From: Hanleya hanleyi
Taxonomy: Eukaryota; Mollusca; Polyplacophora; Lepidopleurida; Hanleyidae
NCBI GenBank assembly: GCA_036873755.1
Contig: JAVTVY010037013.1
Coordinates: 62,001-126,000 of the forward strand
Direction of reading: 5' to 3'
DNA: 64,000 nucleotides
In this document: positions 41,098 to 53,039 of the stretch, piece by piece
Position numbering within the stretch: position 1 is the stretch's first letter
Layout of the letters: the number at the start of each line of letters is the position of its first letter
The notes under the pieces: model-generated
The model's input: the letters and a program-made list of their open reading frames with translations, nothing else
Databases searched by the model: none
Told to the model about the DNA's origin: nothing
Made by a program: the position numbers and the translations under genes

Positions 41098-42685
41098 TAC
41101 TATATGATTACACCAAGAAACCTAGGACCAAATTTAAATAAATGTAGCAGGCTGAGAGTCAAAACTATTTTACAGGGGCGGAAATAAGGGTCAGTGATCA
41201 GAAATGACTGATCAAATTTAGACACCAACCAACCAAAATGCCATAGCAATAACATAGACAAATTCACTGATCAAATTACAAGTTCCTAATAATGAGCTCC
41301 GATCAAATTGTGTTCCCTTATTTCCAACCCTCGTTAAAGAATGTTAACCGTCCGGTCTTCACGCAGGGGCTGAAGACTGGAGGTTATACCAAACATTCAC
41401 ATTCGGCCTTAATTATAATAATATTTTTATTTATAAAATTTAGTACCTAATTAGTTATTGCTAGTGATCATGTGTGACTTAGATCACGATTTTGCCAGTC
41501 GATGAAAAAAAAAATAACACCAGAAAACAAGAAACTACAAACTCTTCTATTCTTTGTAATACAGGCACAGCACTCTGAAGACCACAGACGAGGAAGACCA
41601 GCATTGAAACAGATCACCGATGACGACAAATATTATAAAACAGCACCGTGGTGGACAAGAGTAAAAACAGAAGACGGATGACAATCACAAGAATACCAAC
41701 ATCGCCGCACAACAAGAAACGTCCAGAAACAGAACACCACATCCTAGACCACGCCGACACGCTACCCCATAGATGACACCGAGCAGACACCTTAACACAG
41801 AATATGTTCCTTTGACTTTAGCGCAATATAGGACGTAGACCTGCCGTCCTGTGCCCCAATACACACTCCAGGCAATTGTTACAGGCACAGATTTCTGGAA
41901 GAACCCACCCCGTTCCCATGAGCGCCGTTAGGAAAGTCGATCCGAAAAATCCTGAAGACGCCCATGGTTCTCCCAGTTTTTTCTGGACGGCTTTGTGCGT
42001 ACAAAGGGGTACCAAGACAAAGGAATCATACACGCGAGTACAGTGAACGCACAATTACCAGTATAACTTAACCAAAAAAAAAAAAACAGAAAGAGACTTA
42101 GATGTACGAACTTGTACATATAGCGATTCTTATTTACTTCTATTTATATCTCCTACTAATCTCTCATTGTTATTTATTATTTATCTATTTATTTATTTAT
42201 TTATATATTTAGCGCTGGAAACGATATTCAATAAACAAAGTAATGTACCGCGAAAGTCAAATAAAACATTGAGTTGATGGGCCGCGAAATCCGAATGGGA
42301 AGCGGCCCTTAAACTACAATTTCAATCATTATATAAAAAAAACTAGTGAAAAAGATGATTGCGTGGGCAGATCAACAGATAGGGGCTCACGGGGATCTGG
42401 ATCCCTCCCCATCCCCTGGATTTTGCTTAGGGATCAGCGAACCCTGGAATTTCACGTAGAAAGAAATGTCTTGAAATGATATGTAAATTAAATGAATGTG
42501 GATCATGTAATTAGAGTATCTATATGTTTATTAAACAGACCATCATCAATTCATGTACATGTAGCTTGGGAGTGCACTATTTAAGTTGGAGTTTCAATTT
42601 GGTATAAAATCAGATATTATCGCCGCGAGCGCACCAAGTGCACTGGAGTGATAAAGGCCTGTTTTGTTTGTGTTAAATCAGGAGT
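41098..42685. other. LINE 3' flank and AT-rich sequence, no gene
   Basis: A 146-bp inverted-repeat element (41180-41325, termini GGAAATAAGGG and CCCTTATTTCC) lies just past the LINE stop. A (TTTA)n-type microsatellite is at 42170-42212. No convincing frame. Confidence 0.5.
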
Positions 42686-42689
42686 CTGT

Positions 42690-43410
42690 CATATTCCTCA
42701 ATATCGATGAGTGTTTTTGAGAAACAAATGTGAAAATAAAACCATCTATCACCTATCAGGCTGTGAGGATCGCTTATTTTATTTTTCTGTAAATGAATCG
42801 GTATCATATTGATTCTAATATTCCATGCTGTAATTGTCATTGTTTTTTCATGTGTTAAATATGTCTAGAAAGCCAAATGGATTCAGCAATGAAGTCTGAT
42901 TTTATCACTATCAATGCGTGCTTATAAATGCGAAACAAACGTGAAAATAGAACCATAAATCTGCATTCATTATGTTCCAATTTATTTTCGGGAAAACGCT
43001 TGAAACGCATCTTTGCTGATTCGGGACTTCGAAGCTTCCTGGGCCTAGGCGACCTCTGAACTCTCACCTGTTGGGTTGTGGGGATCTCATTGTTTTATCT
43101 TTGTGTGAATGAATCGTGTCGGTAGGCGTATTGGGTGCCCATTCATTGGACTAAAGGTAATCGTTTTGTTTGTTTTAAATACACCTAGAACGTCAAGTGG
43201 ATACATGCATGAGGGGCGATGTTTCAATATCGATGCGTGTTTATAATTGCGAAAAAGTCGTGAAAATAGAACCATAAATCTCCATACATTATGATCAGTT
43301 TTATTATCAGGAAAAACGCTCAGAATGAATCTCCGGCAATCTAGGACCCCGGAGATTCTGGGGCATAGGCAGCCCCTGGATCCTCGCCCGTTGGGTTGTG
43401 ATAGTCCAAC
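42690..43410. repeat. tandem repeat of about 320 bp, 2-3 units
   Basis: Shared words are AATGCGTG(C/T)TTATAA, GTGAAAATAGAACCATAAAT, GGGAAAACGCT and CTGTTGGGTTGTG in units at about 42865-43190 and 43190-43410, with a more diverged partial unit upstream (42690-42864). Non-coding. Confidence 0.65.
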
Positions 43411-43439
43411 CCCTATAAAGTTTTGCTGGGTCCTCCCTT

Positions 43440-44080
43440 GGATTATCACAGTGATATCAAAATATCACAAGCACTGTTCAAATGGTTCGATTCCCAGACT
43501 GATACAAAGCTGGTGATACCAGGTATACATAATCATCTGTGATACTAAAACATCATGAGTACATTTGTAATATTTTGTCTGAACTGATACAGAGGCTGAT
43601 GATACATGTATGCTTAATTAACACAGTGTAACATTAACATGTACTAGCCTATAATATCAATGAGCTGATTGAGCTAACTCGACTGATACAATCATGATAA
43701 TACGCGTAAAACTAGTGGATCACGTGACCCATTGCAGATGTTTTGCAGTTGACAATATCGTATTTACTGTGGTGAATATATGAGTAGTCCGCGTTCACTT
43801 CCAGAATAAGGTTAATATGTTGAGTAGCATGGAGTGTTTGCCGCGCGCACATGGAGGGAAATTCAGACCTTTTCTTTGTTTCCAATGCCGCGGTCATCAT
43901 TCTTTGAGATCCAAGAGGTACGTATTCCCACGCCCACGGCTTCTTATTTTGTATCCTAAGCGTTCAACCGACTGTAAATCGGCCTGTATATCGGTTCGGA
44001 CCTACACTAAAGTTTATTTCTATGCTAATTGGAATAAGGTAAAATGATCTCTGTGCGCAACAGGAAATTTTGCTTTCCAA
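43440..44080. repeat. dispersed repeat, copy B (SINE-free)
   Basis: The complement of 2907-3831 without the SINE. The site CTGTGGTGAATA at 43768-43779 is the unoccupied target of the SINE found in copy A. Confidence 0.65.
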
Positions 44081-44217
44081 GGTAGTAAATCAAGGGGCCT
44101 CGGAGCACATTTGAAAGTGTGGGTGCTGAACTCTATATTGGCCAGGTATGCTGGACTGATGCTATCTAAGATAGGACTAATAACATTGCGGTCTCAAAAA
44201 AAAAAAGGAGTACCGGT

Positions 44218-44433
44218 AGTAAAGAATAGGACCCGTGTACAGCCATAGTATACCCGTGTGTGGAATGAGTCATGAATGAAATTTTCTTCAAATCCTCACA
44301 GTTGCAGCCTTCCTCCCCGAATGATTCTTTGCTACTCCTAATATTGAATAGTTGGAAAACGATTGCAATTGTGAGGATTTGAGGACAATTTCATTCATGG
44401 CTCATTCCACACACGGGTTACTATGGCTCCTAT
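44218..44433. mobile_element. inverted-repeat MITE-like element
   Basis: About 65-base arms containing CCGTGTGTGGAATGAGTCAT and the complement (ending near 44430) surround about 80 unique bases. Non-coding. Confidence 0.6.
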
Positions 44434-46549
44434 TCTATACTCCCACACTGAACGCGTTTCGAATTCGTTTCTCTTTTCGCTAAACTCGAGCAAATTTGTG
44501 TCTTTTTTTTTTGCAAACCAGGCCAAGAAACCCTCATGTCGGAGTTTTTCCCCAGCCGCTATTATCAATTCCTGTGTTGTGAAGTGAATATAGTGCATAT
44601 ATACAGGGGTAAAAATGTTTTTTGCTTTTTTGTTTTTGTTTTTATTAGTTTACGTCTAAAACTAATAAACGCAAACGAAACTAACGGTATTTTTTAACGC
44701 TAGCTAACGGAACACTTTTCTAACTTTGATGGGAATATTCGATATCGTTTCGTTTATATTGCGCTAAGCTTAAATCTTAAATCATCAAGTGAAACAATAT
44801 TGGTCTTGCCGTACCAAGCGAAACTCGACGAACAGATCGATCGCATATTTTTACACTATACTTCTCTTTAGATTTTTGTTCTTTCCACTCCATCTTGAAA
44901 CAACCTAATTATTCACAGATTTTGATCAAGACTCAGTCACCGAACCATTGTACAAATGAAGAAAAAAAGAAAAAAAGACGAAATAGTATTTTCTCTCGAC
45001 GACGCAACCGTGGTGTGGATGAATGCGTTCCAAATGTGTTTCCAAAACTCCATTCAAATGCATTTCAAGTGAAACGATTTGCGAATAGCTCATATATGGG
45101 CCATTTTCATGAAAATGTACATATAATGGTAAAGACATTCACATTTTTTTCTACATTTTGTTCATTTTACAGCCAGAGATTTGCTGGAAATGCCAGATGA
45201 TTAAACATTTTATAGTTTTTTCTCTATTGTAATATGTCTATTTTGGCAAAGATAACTGCTTTAAAAGATTAAATTTTAAAATCTGAAAATGAATTTGTCT
45301 TTACCGTTACCGTTGTAACTGCAGTTTAAAAGATACTATATTGTTTAAATTAGCAGATGGAATCACGACATTGCTGCATGGAAGGCAATAGCTTCACTGT
45401 CCCAACTTAATTGATTCGTGAACATAGAGGGATTTTTGAACTGGATTTCAAATTTCCAGTTTAATGGTTTGAAATTGAGAATTTACTATTGTTTGTGTTC
45501 CAATATGTTACAATTAATGTGTCCGGGACAAGAAAACATCGGCTATGCAGATACAATTCCATCTTTCATTCTTGCAAGGCATTGTTTTACTGTCCACACA
45601 ATGTAATTCTGGGTTAGATTTTTAAATCTCAGGCTAATTTAACTTAAACTCAGATTTGTCTAAAAATGTTTACTCCCTAAAAACTTGTATTTTCCGGTAT
45701 TTCACAGGTATATTGAGTACTTGATTGTTGTGCATATTGAGATGATACAACCCCCACAAGTTATCGGGTACTCCGGTGATGGAAGGCTGACATAACATTG
45801 ATGCCCAACCCAAGGTAATCTTGTCTTGACTGCATTAGAAGATCTTAATATGTTCACTCTGGTCAACTTTTTCGGCATTTCTTTTCAAGAATATTTTGTG
45901 ACCAAACGGGACCCACAACTGATAACGTCTTTATGTTGTTATTTTATAGATGTTGCCAGTCCTCTGACTACGAAGGAAAATATTTTCATGCTCGTGTAAG
46001 ATTAGGGGAGATTAGGTTACAATGGGAACAGTGGAACAAGCCATATAATTCCTATGTTTAATGCAGAAAACCCAGTACATTATTTTTAGCAGAAAGCTAT
46101 CACCCCATTAAAAACACCTATTGGTTATAAGTAAAAACTATCAGTGCCAAAAAAATTAGAAGAAAAAAAAAAAGATTGCTTTTGAACAGTCCAAGTCAAT
46201 TTTAAGGACAGGATTATATTTTATTATACCCATTTTCTACTGTTTTTTCCCCTTTTGCAAAATTTTGCCCGAACGGTATTGTCGTCTTTAAAATAAGGAA
46301 ACCGTCGTTTCTGTCATGTGTTTGTATAATTTTGGTATGAGGTGTCCTATTTTTCTTGATACAAAGTGAAATCCCACGGGCAAGTGTCCGGGAGCACTTT
46401 TGATTGAACTTCAGTGCCCTTATTTGTGCTATTGTCTTTCCCATTTATTTCAAGTCAAAACTGAGGAAAAGATGATTTGGGGTGTTTAGAATTGAAACAA
46501 GAATCAGATTTATCAATGACACAAACAAAAATTCAGAATAAACGTATCG
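44434..46549. other. no gene seen
   Basis: AT-rich. Frames of 60-100 codons (for example 44895-45200) start at weak positions and carry no motif. No repeat structure that I could define. Confidence 0.5.
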
Positions 46550-47231
46550 CTGAAGTGTTAATGAATACAGTTAGTGTGACAGTAAGGGAACACTTCTTAC
46601 ATAAAGTATCCCTGAAGTGTTAATGAATACACTTAGTGTGACAGTAAGAGAACACTTCTTACATAAAGTATCCCTGAAGTGTTAATGAATACAGTTAGTG
46701 TGAAAGTAAGGGAACAATTCTTACATAAAGTATTCCTGAAGTGTTAATGAATACAGTTAGTGTGACAGTAAGGGAACACTTCTTACATAAAATATTGCTG
46801 AAGTGTTAACGAATACAGTTAGTGTGACAGTAAGGGAACACTTCTTACATAAAGCATCCCTGAAGTGTTAATGTATACAGTTAGTGTGACAGTAAGGGAA
46901 TACTTCTTACACAAAGTATTCCTGAAGTGTTAATGAATACAGTTAGTGTGACAGTAAGGGAACACTTCTTACATAAAGTATTGCTGGAGTGTTAATGAAT
47001 ACAGTTAGTGTGGCAGTAAGGGAACACTTCTTACATAAAGTATTCCTGAAGTGTTAATGAATACAGTTAGCGTGACAGTAAGGGAACACTTCTTACATAA
47101 AGTATCCCGGAAGTGTTAGTGAATACAGTTAGTGTGACAGTAAGGGAACACTTCTTACATAAAGTATCCCTGAAATGTTAATGAATACAGTTAGTGTGAC
47201 AGTAAGGGAACACTTCTTACATAAAGCGTTA
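46550..47231. repeat. 62-bp satellite, 11 units
   Basis: Unit starts recur every 61-62 bases (46550, 46612, 46674, 46736 and on). Each carries GAAGTGTTAATGAATACAGT, GTGACAGTAAGGGAACACTT and CTTACATAAAGTAT. GAAGTGTT and its complement AACACTTC sit about 30 bases apart in every unit, so each unit can form a hairpin. Units differ by only a few bases. Confidence 0.9.
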
Positions 47232-48603
47232 TAGATTCGTCTTTATTGTACCAAACCAATTTCTACGTTCTCACTTCGAACTTGCCTTGGTCGGACAAGC
47301 TGCCATTATTGCTCAACATCAGAAATGTCAATTTCGTCTTACGAACCAATAAAACGCAGCACACGCCTCCTGTGTAAGCTGACGTGAGTACAATGCCAGC
47401 CATTCGCTGACGCCGTCTCGGCGCACGTTTCGGTATGATAATGGATTATACGTCATGCACATCCATGCGGCTATACAGACTGAGTTCGAACAATAATAGC
47501 AGCGCGACCGGCCAAGGCAAGTTTAGAGCGTGAGCTTACAAATTGCCTTGGTGCACGGAGATGTATTGCTCTGGTTCTGTTTGAAGTTTCCACACCCAGT
47601 ATGTCTGATTTTTGGGGGAAAATGCCCTCTTCAACAGTGCGCTAAACTTGAAGAACTAGGCTTTCAGTTTCGGAAAAAAAAGTATTTTCCTTGGTGGGGC
47701 GAATCAGACCGTAACGGATTAATTTCCATAGTAGCGGATCACGCAAGCAGGTGGTGGGTTTTAGTAACTTCATACAAAAATAAGTTATCCCAGTTTAGGG
47801 GTCGTCTCAAATTACCCCCCTTAATCATGCACAGTAAAATGCCTGGTCTAATGCGATTGATCGGTAACTACGGCGTTCACCATTGAAAATCAATACACGA
47901 CTACGACAGTTCAGTTAGTCCAAATGTTGAGATATTTCAGTGGATAATCGGCAGGTTCATAACGTTACAATAAATTTTAATATGACAACAAATATTCAAC
48001 AACTCTCGCCTGCGTATCACATCGAACAAAAGGTTTCATCTTAAAACTTGCCATCGTTATGTCGCTTGGCGGTGTACCTGGGAGTGCTATTTAGGCTGAA
48101 ACCTCGAGAAAAACAAAAGAATGTTGCTGATTTTTTTGTCTTTTTTTTGTCAGTCTATTCGAAACAAATAGAAGTTCAGGAGAGCCCTCAAGAAAGACAG
48201 GCAAATGTTTAATTATGGACGAATCGTTCGTTGATTAATCAAGTGATCCGCTACTATCAGTGATCCGATACTGTCGCACTGACTGTAATGTAAGCCTTAC
48301 TTGAAGAATTAAGTATACGTACATGTCATTCATCTGATGTATTTATTCCCCAGAATAAAGAGAAGGTGAAGTTGCCTAGTCATTGTTTGAACTGGTTGAT
48401 ATCAGCGCACCACAGTAACCTGACTGAGAGATGAACCATGGATTGAAGGAATGTACAATACAGACTCCAAAATATTTTTGGACAACGAAATTAGACCGAG
48501 ATTCCGTAGATTCTACAGTTTGAAATCTTTTCCCCCTGAGTTATCGGTCCTCATTACAATTTAATTTTGAAGTGAAATCTGAATATATTTATTGCATAAC
48601 AAT
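47232..48603. other. no clear gene
   Basis: The 118-codon frame at 47530-47886 lacks an ATG start and known motifs. The last part may hold the upstream region of the zinc-finger gene at 48604. Nothing more can be supported. Confidence 0.45.
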
Positions 48604-50475
48604 ATGAATACTCACTGCATAAAAAAGGATCTTGAGTGTTCACTGTGTGAATACAGATGTAGGAAACTGTCTTACTTGACCAGACACATGAGAACTCACA
48701 CTGGAGAGAAACCCTTCAAGTGTTCATTGTGTGAGTATGAATGTAGGCAACAGCAATGCCTGATCGTACACATGAGAACTCACACTGGAGAGAAACCCTT
48801 CAAGTGTTCATTGTGTGAGTATGAATGTAGGCAACAGCAATGCCTGATCGTACACATGAGAACTCACACTGGAGAGAAACCCTTCAAGTGTTTATTGTGT
48901 AAGTATAAATGTAGGCAACAGCCGAACCTGACCAGACACATGAGAATTCACACTGAAGAGAAACCATTCGAGTGTTCATTGTGTGAGTATGAATGTAGGC
49001 AACAGCAATGCCTGATCGTACACATGAGAACTCACACTGGAGAGAAACCCTTCAAGTGTTCATTGTGTGAGTATGAATGTAGGCAACAGCAATGCCTGAT
49101 CGTACACATGAGAACTCACACTGGAGAGAAACCCTTCAAGTGTTTATTGTGTAAGTATAAATGTAGGCAACAGCCGAACCTGACCAGACACATGAGAATT
49201 CACACTGAAGAGAAACCATTCGAGCGCTCATTGTGTCGGTACAAGTCTGTACGACAGGATGACCTGACCAGGCACATGATAACTCACACTGGAGAGAAAC
49301 CCTTCAAGTGTTCAGTGTGTGAGTATAAATGTACACGACCACATGAGCTGATCGCACATATGAGAACTCACACTGGAGAGAAACCCTTCGCGTGTCCATT
49401 GTGTCAGTTCAAATGTGCACGACATAGTTACCTGATCAGACACATGCAAACTCACACTGGAGAGAAACCCTTCGCGTGTTTAGTGTGTCGGTACAAATGT
49501 ACACGACAGCATCACCTGACCACACACATGAGAACTCACACTGGCGAGAAACCTTTCAGGTGTTCAATGTGTGAGTATAGATGTATACAATAGCACAGCC
49601 TGACCAGCCACATGAGAACTCACACTGGAGAGAAACCCTTCGCGTGTTCAATTTGTCAGTACAAATTTACACGACAGCATCACCTGACCAGACACATGAG
49701 AACTCACACAGGTGAGAAACCTTTCACGTGTTCATTGTGTGAGTATAAATGCAAACAACGGCGTTACCTGGTCGTGCACATGAGAACTCATACTGGAGAG
49801 AAACCATTCAAGTGTTTCTTGTGTGAGTATAAATGTACACTACAGCAGAACCTGGTCACACACATGAGAACTCACACTGAAGAGAAACCCTTCGCGTGTT
49901 CATTATGTCAGTACAAGTGTGTACGACAGGATGACTTGAAAAGACACAGGAGAACTCACACTGGATAGAAACCCTTCAGGTGCACATCGTACAGATGTAC
50001 ACAACAAAAAAATCTGATTTGTTACATGAAAACTCACACTGGAGAGAATCTCAAGTGTTCTTTCTGCGAGTATAAATGTACAAGACAGCAGAACCTGGTC
50101 ACACACATGAGAACTCATACTGGAGAGAAACCGTTCAAGTGTTTATTATGTCCGTATAAATGTACAGCATACATGTATGTAAACATATACCAGTATATAT
50201 TGCATATACAGAAGAATTGTACAGACTCTCATACATTGCATATAGGGAGCAATTGTGGAGACAAGACACATGAGGTAAAACACCAATACATTGCATGTAT
50301 GGAACAGTTGTGGAGGACACCTGTGGTACAGACCCTGTTATATCTTTTATTTTGCATGAATATTGTAATCGTTGGTGTAGAGTATATATTGTTTAGCAAC
50401 CCATCACAATTGTATTTGAATAGGACTTTGAATGGCAGTCTGGAATCCGCATGGAACCAACATGGAAATAAATAG
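48604..50475 (+). pseudogene. C2H2 zinc-finger array gene with two in-frame stops
   Basis: About 18 tandem C2H2 fingers (CSLCEYxCxxxxxLxxHMRTH) joined by TGEKPF linkers, from ATG 48604. A TAG at 49594-49596 interrupts finger 12, another TAG at 49966-49968 follows finger 16, and the finger after it lacks part of its C-x2-C segment. All parts stay in one frame. Finger 8 has lost zinc ligands (RSLCRYKSV). Fingers 2-4 and 5-7 are an exact-looking 252-bp duplication (48721-48972 and 48973-49224). The frame after finger 19 (50170-50475) runs into unrelated repeat sequence. DNA-binding nuclear protein in origin; no KRAB, BTB or SET partner is visible. It may be a dead copy, or fingers reading in shorter products. 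Confidence 0.8.
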
Positions 50476-50634
50476 CATTATCATATCTCAGAGAAGCATG
50501 TAGACTTTTGATTGGCTGACAGACCTCATGTGTGATGCTGTATTGTCAACTTGCTGGTCGAATATATATCGTATACCCCCGTCGCCAAGGGCAACGAACA
50601 GGTGTTCACTAGATTCCATCGTCCGCTAAACAAA

Positions 50635-51079
50635 ATGGCTGAATCAGGCAAACGTTTCGCGTCTCACACGGACGATGAAGTTGTTGAAAAGCGGGCTAAT
50701 ATTATTCCCAGCAACACAAAAAAATCGAACAAAGCGTCCGCCAGAACTTTGAAGTATTACCTGAAAGAGAAGGGACAGAGTGAAGAATTCGAAGGATTCT
50801 CGGCCGAGAGGTTAGCAGAGGTACTCAGTCATTTTTATTTGGATGCCCGAAAACAAGACGGAGAATTGTACAAAACATCCACTCTCGAAAACACGAGCAG
50901 AAGGCCATGCCGACGACTTTGATTTTGATCTTAATCAGCTGTTTTGTGAATTCGACAGCACCGCTGTCCCGCCCACATCGTGTGACATTCCCACAGCTAT
51001 CCTGGTCGCCGCAAATCCCTCAGCGCCAATGTTCAATAACTGCGCAATAAATGCAATCAACATCATCGTGCGAAAATGA
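50635..51079 (+). pseudogene. tyrosine-recombinase-derived (DUF3504-like) gene, internally deleted
   Basis: From ATG 50635 (AAAATGG context) a frame encodes MAESGKRFASHTDDEVVEKR, then SARTLKYYLKEKGQ and LAEVLSHFYLDARKQDGELY, then KTSTLENT. This resembles the N-terminal core-binding region of the Crypton/ZMYM/KIAA1958-type DUF3504 proteins (kxxTxxxvxxFxxwL... LNxxLxxFYxExRKxDGxxY). Near 50895 the reading switches frame to a stretch ending FNNCAINAINIIVRK (51079), like the terminal motif of such proteins. The catalytic recombinase domain between them is absent, so this looks like an internal-deletion derivative. Identity by motif memory only. Confidence 0.5.
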
Positions 51080-51767
51080 AGCAAATACCTATACTTCTGC
51101 CAAATTGTGCAGGACAGTTTGATTTTTCCGATTTTTCTCTCGAACTGTAAATTTAAGTCAGTTCATGTTGGTCCTTCTCCTGAGTGATGTTATGGAAACA
51201 TGACACAAGTGACACTGTCGAGTGACACGGTGTTGAATTATAGACAGAATGGAAATGTAACAGTTCACACGTGTATTTGAAACTTACATATCCACGCAAC
51301 AGATGTGAATCCGGAACGGGTCTTTCGATGTATTTATTAACAAAAGGTATATAATCCAGATATTATACTCGTCGATGGCTATTAAATATTAAATATGAAA
51401 TTGAGATTAAGCTTAATGTTCCAGTATTTTATACGTTTCTGATTTTCAGAATAGAACATAAGAGATGAAGCTGAATTTGAAGTTAGATTGTTCATTCTTT
51501 ATCACCGAAGCCCACCGGTATTTCACACGGAAACCGGGTTCATTGTTCACGGATTACAGTATATGTTATCGTTATCTTTGCTCCTCCCTTAGTACGTTTT
51601 AAAGATGAGGATTGTAAAAATGATACATTTGTCTTTGTGTTCATTTTTTCCGGTGCATGCTGTGGATCGTTCTGAAACCAGTGCAAGTCCGATCGAAGTC
51701 CGTTCCATTATGTCGGCCTTGAAGTCCAAAGTGATTTTTAATGCTCTGAGATATGATAAATTCGTTA
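51080..51767. other. no gene seen
   Basis: AT-rich, no coding frame. It may be the 3' part of the element whose deleted gene lies just upstream. Confidence 0.4.
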
Positions 51768-51898
51768 TACATCGCCCTTCCGTGGTAATACGGGATTCGA
51801 TTTGGTTTCTCTCGCCATATTTTTCCTCGGCTGCGCCTCGGAAAAATATGGCGAGAGAAACCAAATCTCATCCCGTATTACCCCGGAAGGGCGATGTA
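51768..51898. repeat. long hairpin H3 with conserved loop
   Basis: Arms of about 57 bases (TACATCGCCCTTCC... and its complement) meet, on the minus strand, at TTTTTCC-GA-GGC-GCA-GCC-GA-GGAAAAA. Same tip as H1 and H2, unrelated arms. Two or three mismatches and one indel in the arms. A frame (51605-51955) crosses it but is an accident of the palindrome. Confidence 0.88.
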
Positions 51899-52105
51899 CA
51901 GGGTGTTCCAGAAGTCTTGGTCACATTTCAAATCCTCGTATCTGCTGAGCCATGAATGGTAGTAAGATGAAACTGGTACCATTTGAAAATGAAAGTCATT
52001 AAGTTTTGTGTAATGCTAATGATGTTGCCATATGCATTTGTATATCCTCAATAGTTTTCAATATATTCAATGTCAAAATGTGACCAAGACTTCTGGAACA
52101 CCCTG
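51899..52105. mobile_element. mariner-type MITE (TA target)
   Basis: CAGGGTGTTCCAGAAGTC and its complement bound 207 bases, flanked by TA at 51897-51898 and 52106-52107. The TA target and CAGGGTG(T)TCC ends fit Tc1/mariner. It sits at the right foot of hairpin H3. Confidence 0.78.
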
Positions 52106-52479
52106 TATAACTAATATAGTGTCTAGATTAACCCACATTTACCGTGTTTACCCTCATTTTGTAATTGGGGTTAAGATGAAATAGGGAAATTTGCGTGTTG
52201 TCGGAATTTTAGATTTGATTTCTATAACAAAATTTAATGTTGTGGTTATTTTTCTCAGTTTCTTCCATAATTTATGTGTTAATCGGGAAGAGTGGGTCCA
52301 CATGTCGATGAACATCCATAACATCACGTGATATGGTGAAGCCTGATCTTCAATTCATTTTTTCTAATGCGTATTACAGTACTTATTCTTGTAAAAAGTT
52401 TCATATAAATTCTATGTTGAAAAAAAATGTCGGTAGAAAATAAAACTTCAATTCTGTCACATTGTGTTGGTTGTTGGTG
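52106..52479. other. no gene seen
   Basis: AT-rich unique sequence without frames or clear repeats. Confidence 0.5.
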
Positions 52480-52990
52480 TGGGTAACATAAAGGTTATGC
52501 GATGTCATCGCTGCAAGTGACGTCATCTTTGGCAACATCCGGGTCGCCAGGCACATCCGTGTCCCTCGCGCGTGCTTCTGGGATGTGCACTGTGGGATAG
52601 GCCTATCCCTTTAACATGAAAGATTTTTTTTTCTCCTCATGTGACCTTAGTAGTATATAAAGGACATATTCACTCAGTTTTGCCTCAGTACGCATGCGCG
52701 AAGTGGTGTACGCAGGAGTTCTGGGGAGGCCATGGAGAGCGTTCTGCGCAAGTATGACGTCACTTCCGGTTTGGGTGAATCGCGCGTGACCTTGGGGTAT
52801 GTATTCCTTCGCGGTGATGCGGTCTGGCGGTGATGCGGCCTGCCTCCGCGGACCGAAAATAGTCCCAAATACGTGGGTTTTCGTGGGAATCATGGGCAAT
52901 CTTCAGGGGCGAGAGGGGCCGCTAGTGGACCGATTGGGTCGAGTTAGGTGTCAAAGTGAAGCGTTCATTTAGGGTGATCCGGTCATGGGT
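52480..52990. repeat. solo Polinton terminal-repeat fragment
   Basis: Shares with the Polinton left end the words CGCGGTGATGCGGTCTGGCG (52812; also at 14911), AATAGTCCCAAA in place of AGTAGTCCCTAGA, GGACCGATTGGGTCGAG and GTGTCAAAGTGAAGCGTTCA. CGCATGCGCG (52692-52701) and TGACGTCAC also recur. There are no Polinton genes beside it. Confidence 0.7.
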
Positions 52991-53039
52991 GGGTGTATGT
53001 AAAATTAGGATTTGTCGCGATAATATAAAAAGCGATGTA

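Noticed and set aside
46550..47231. CRISPR-like array
   Set aside because: Units are directly adjacent with no unique spacers, and the genome is eukaryotic; it is a satellite.
51605..51955. 116-codon plus-strand gene
   Set aside because: The frame runs through hairpin H3 and into a mariner MITE; it has no motif.
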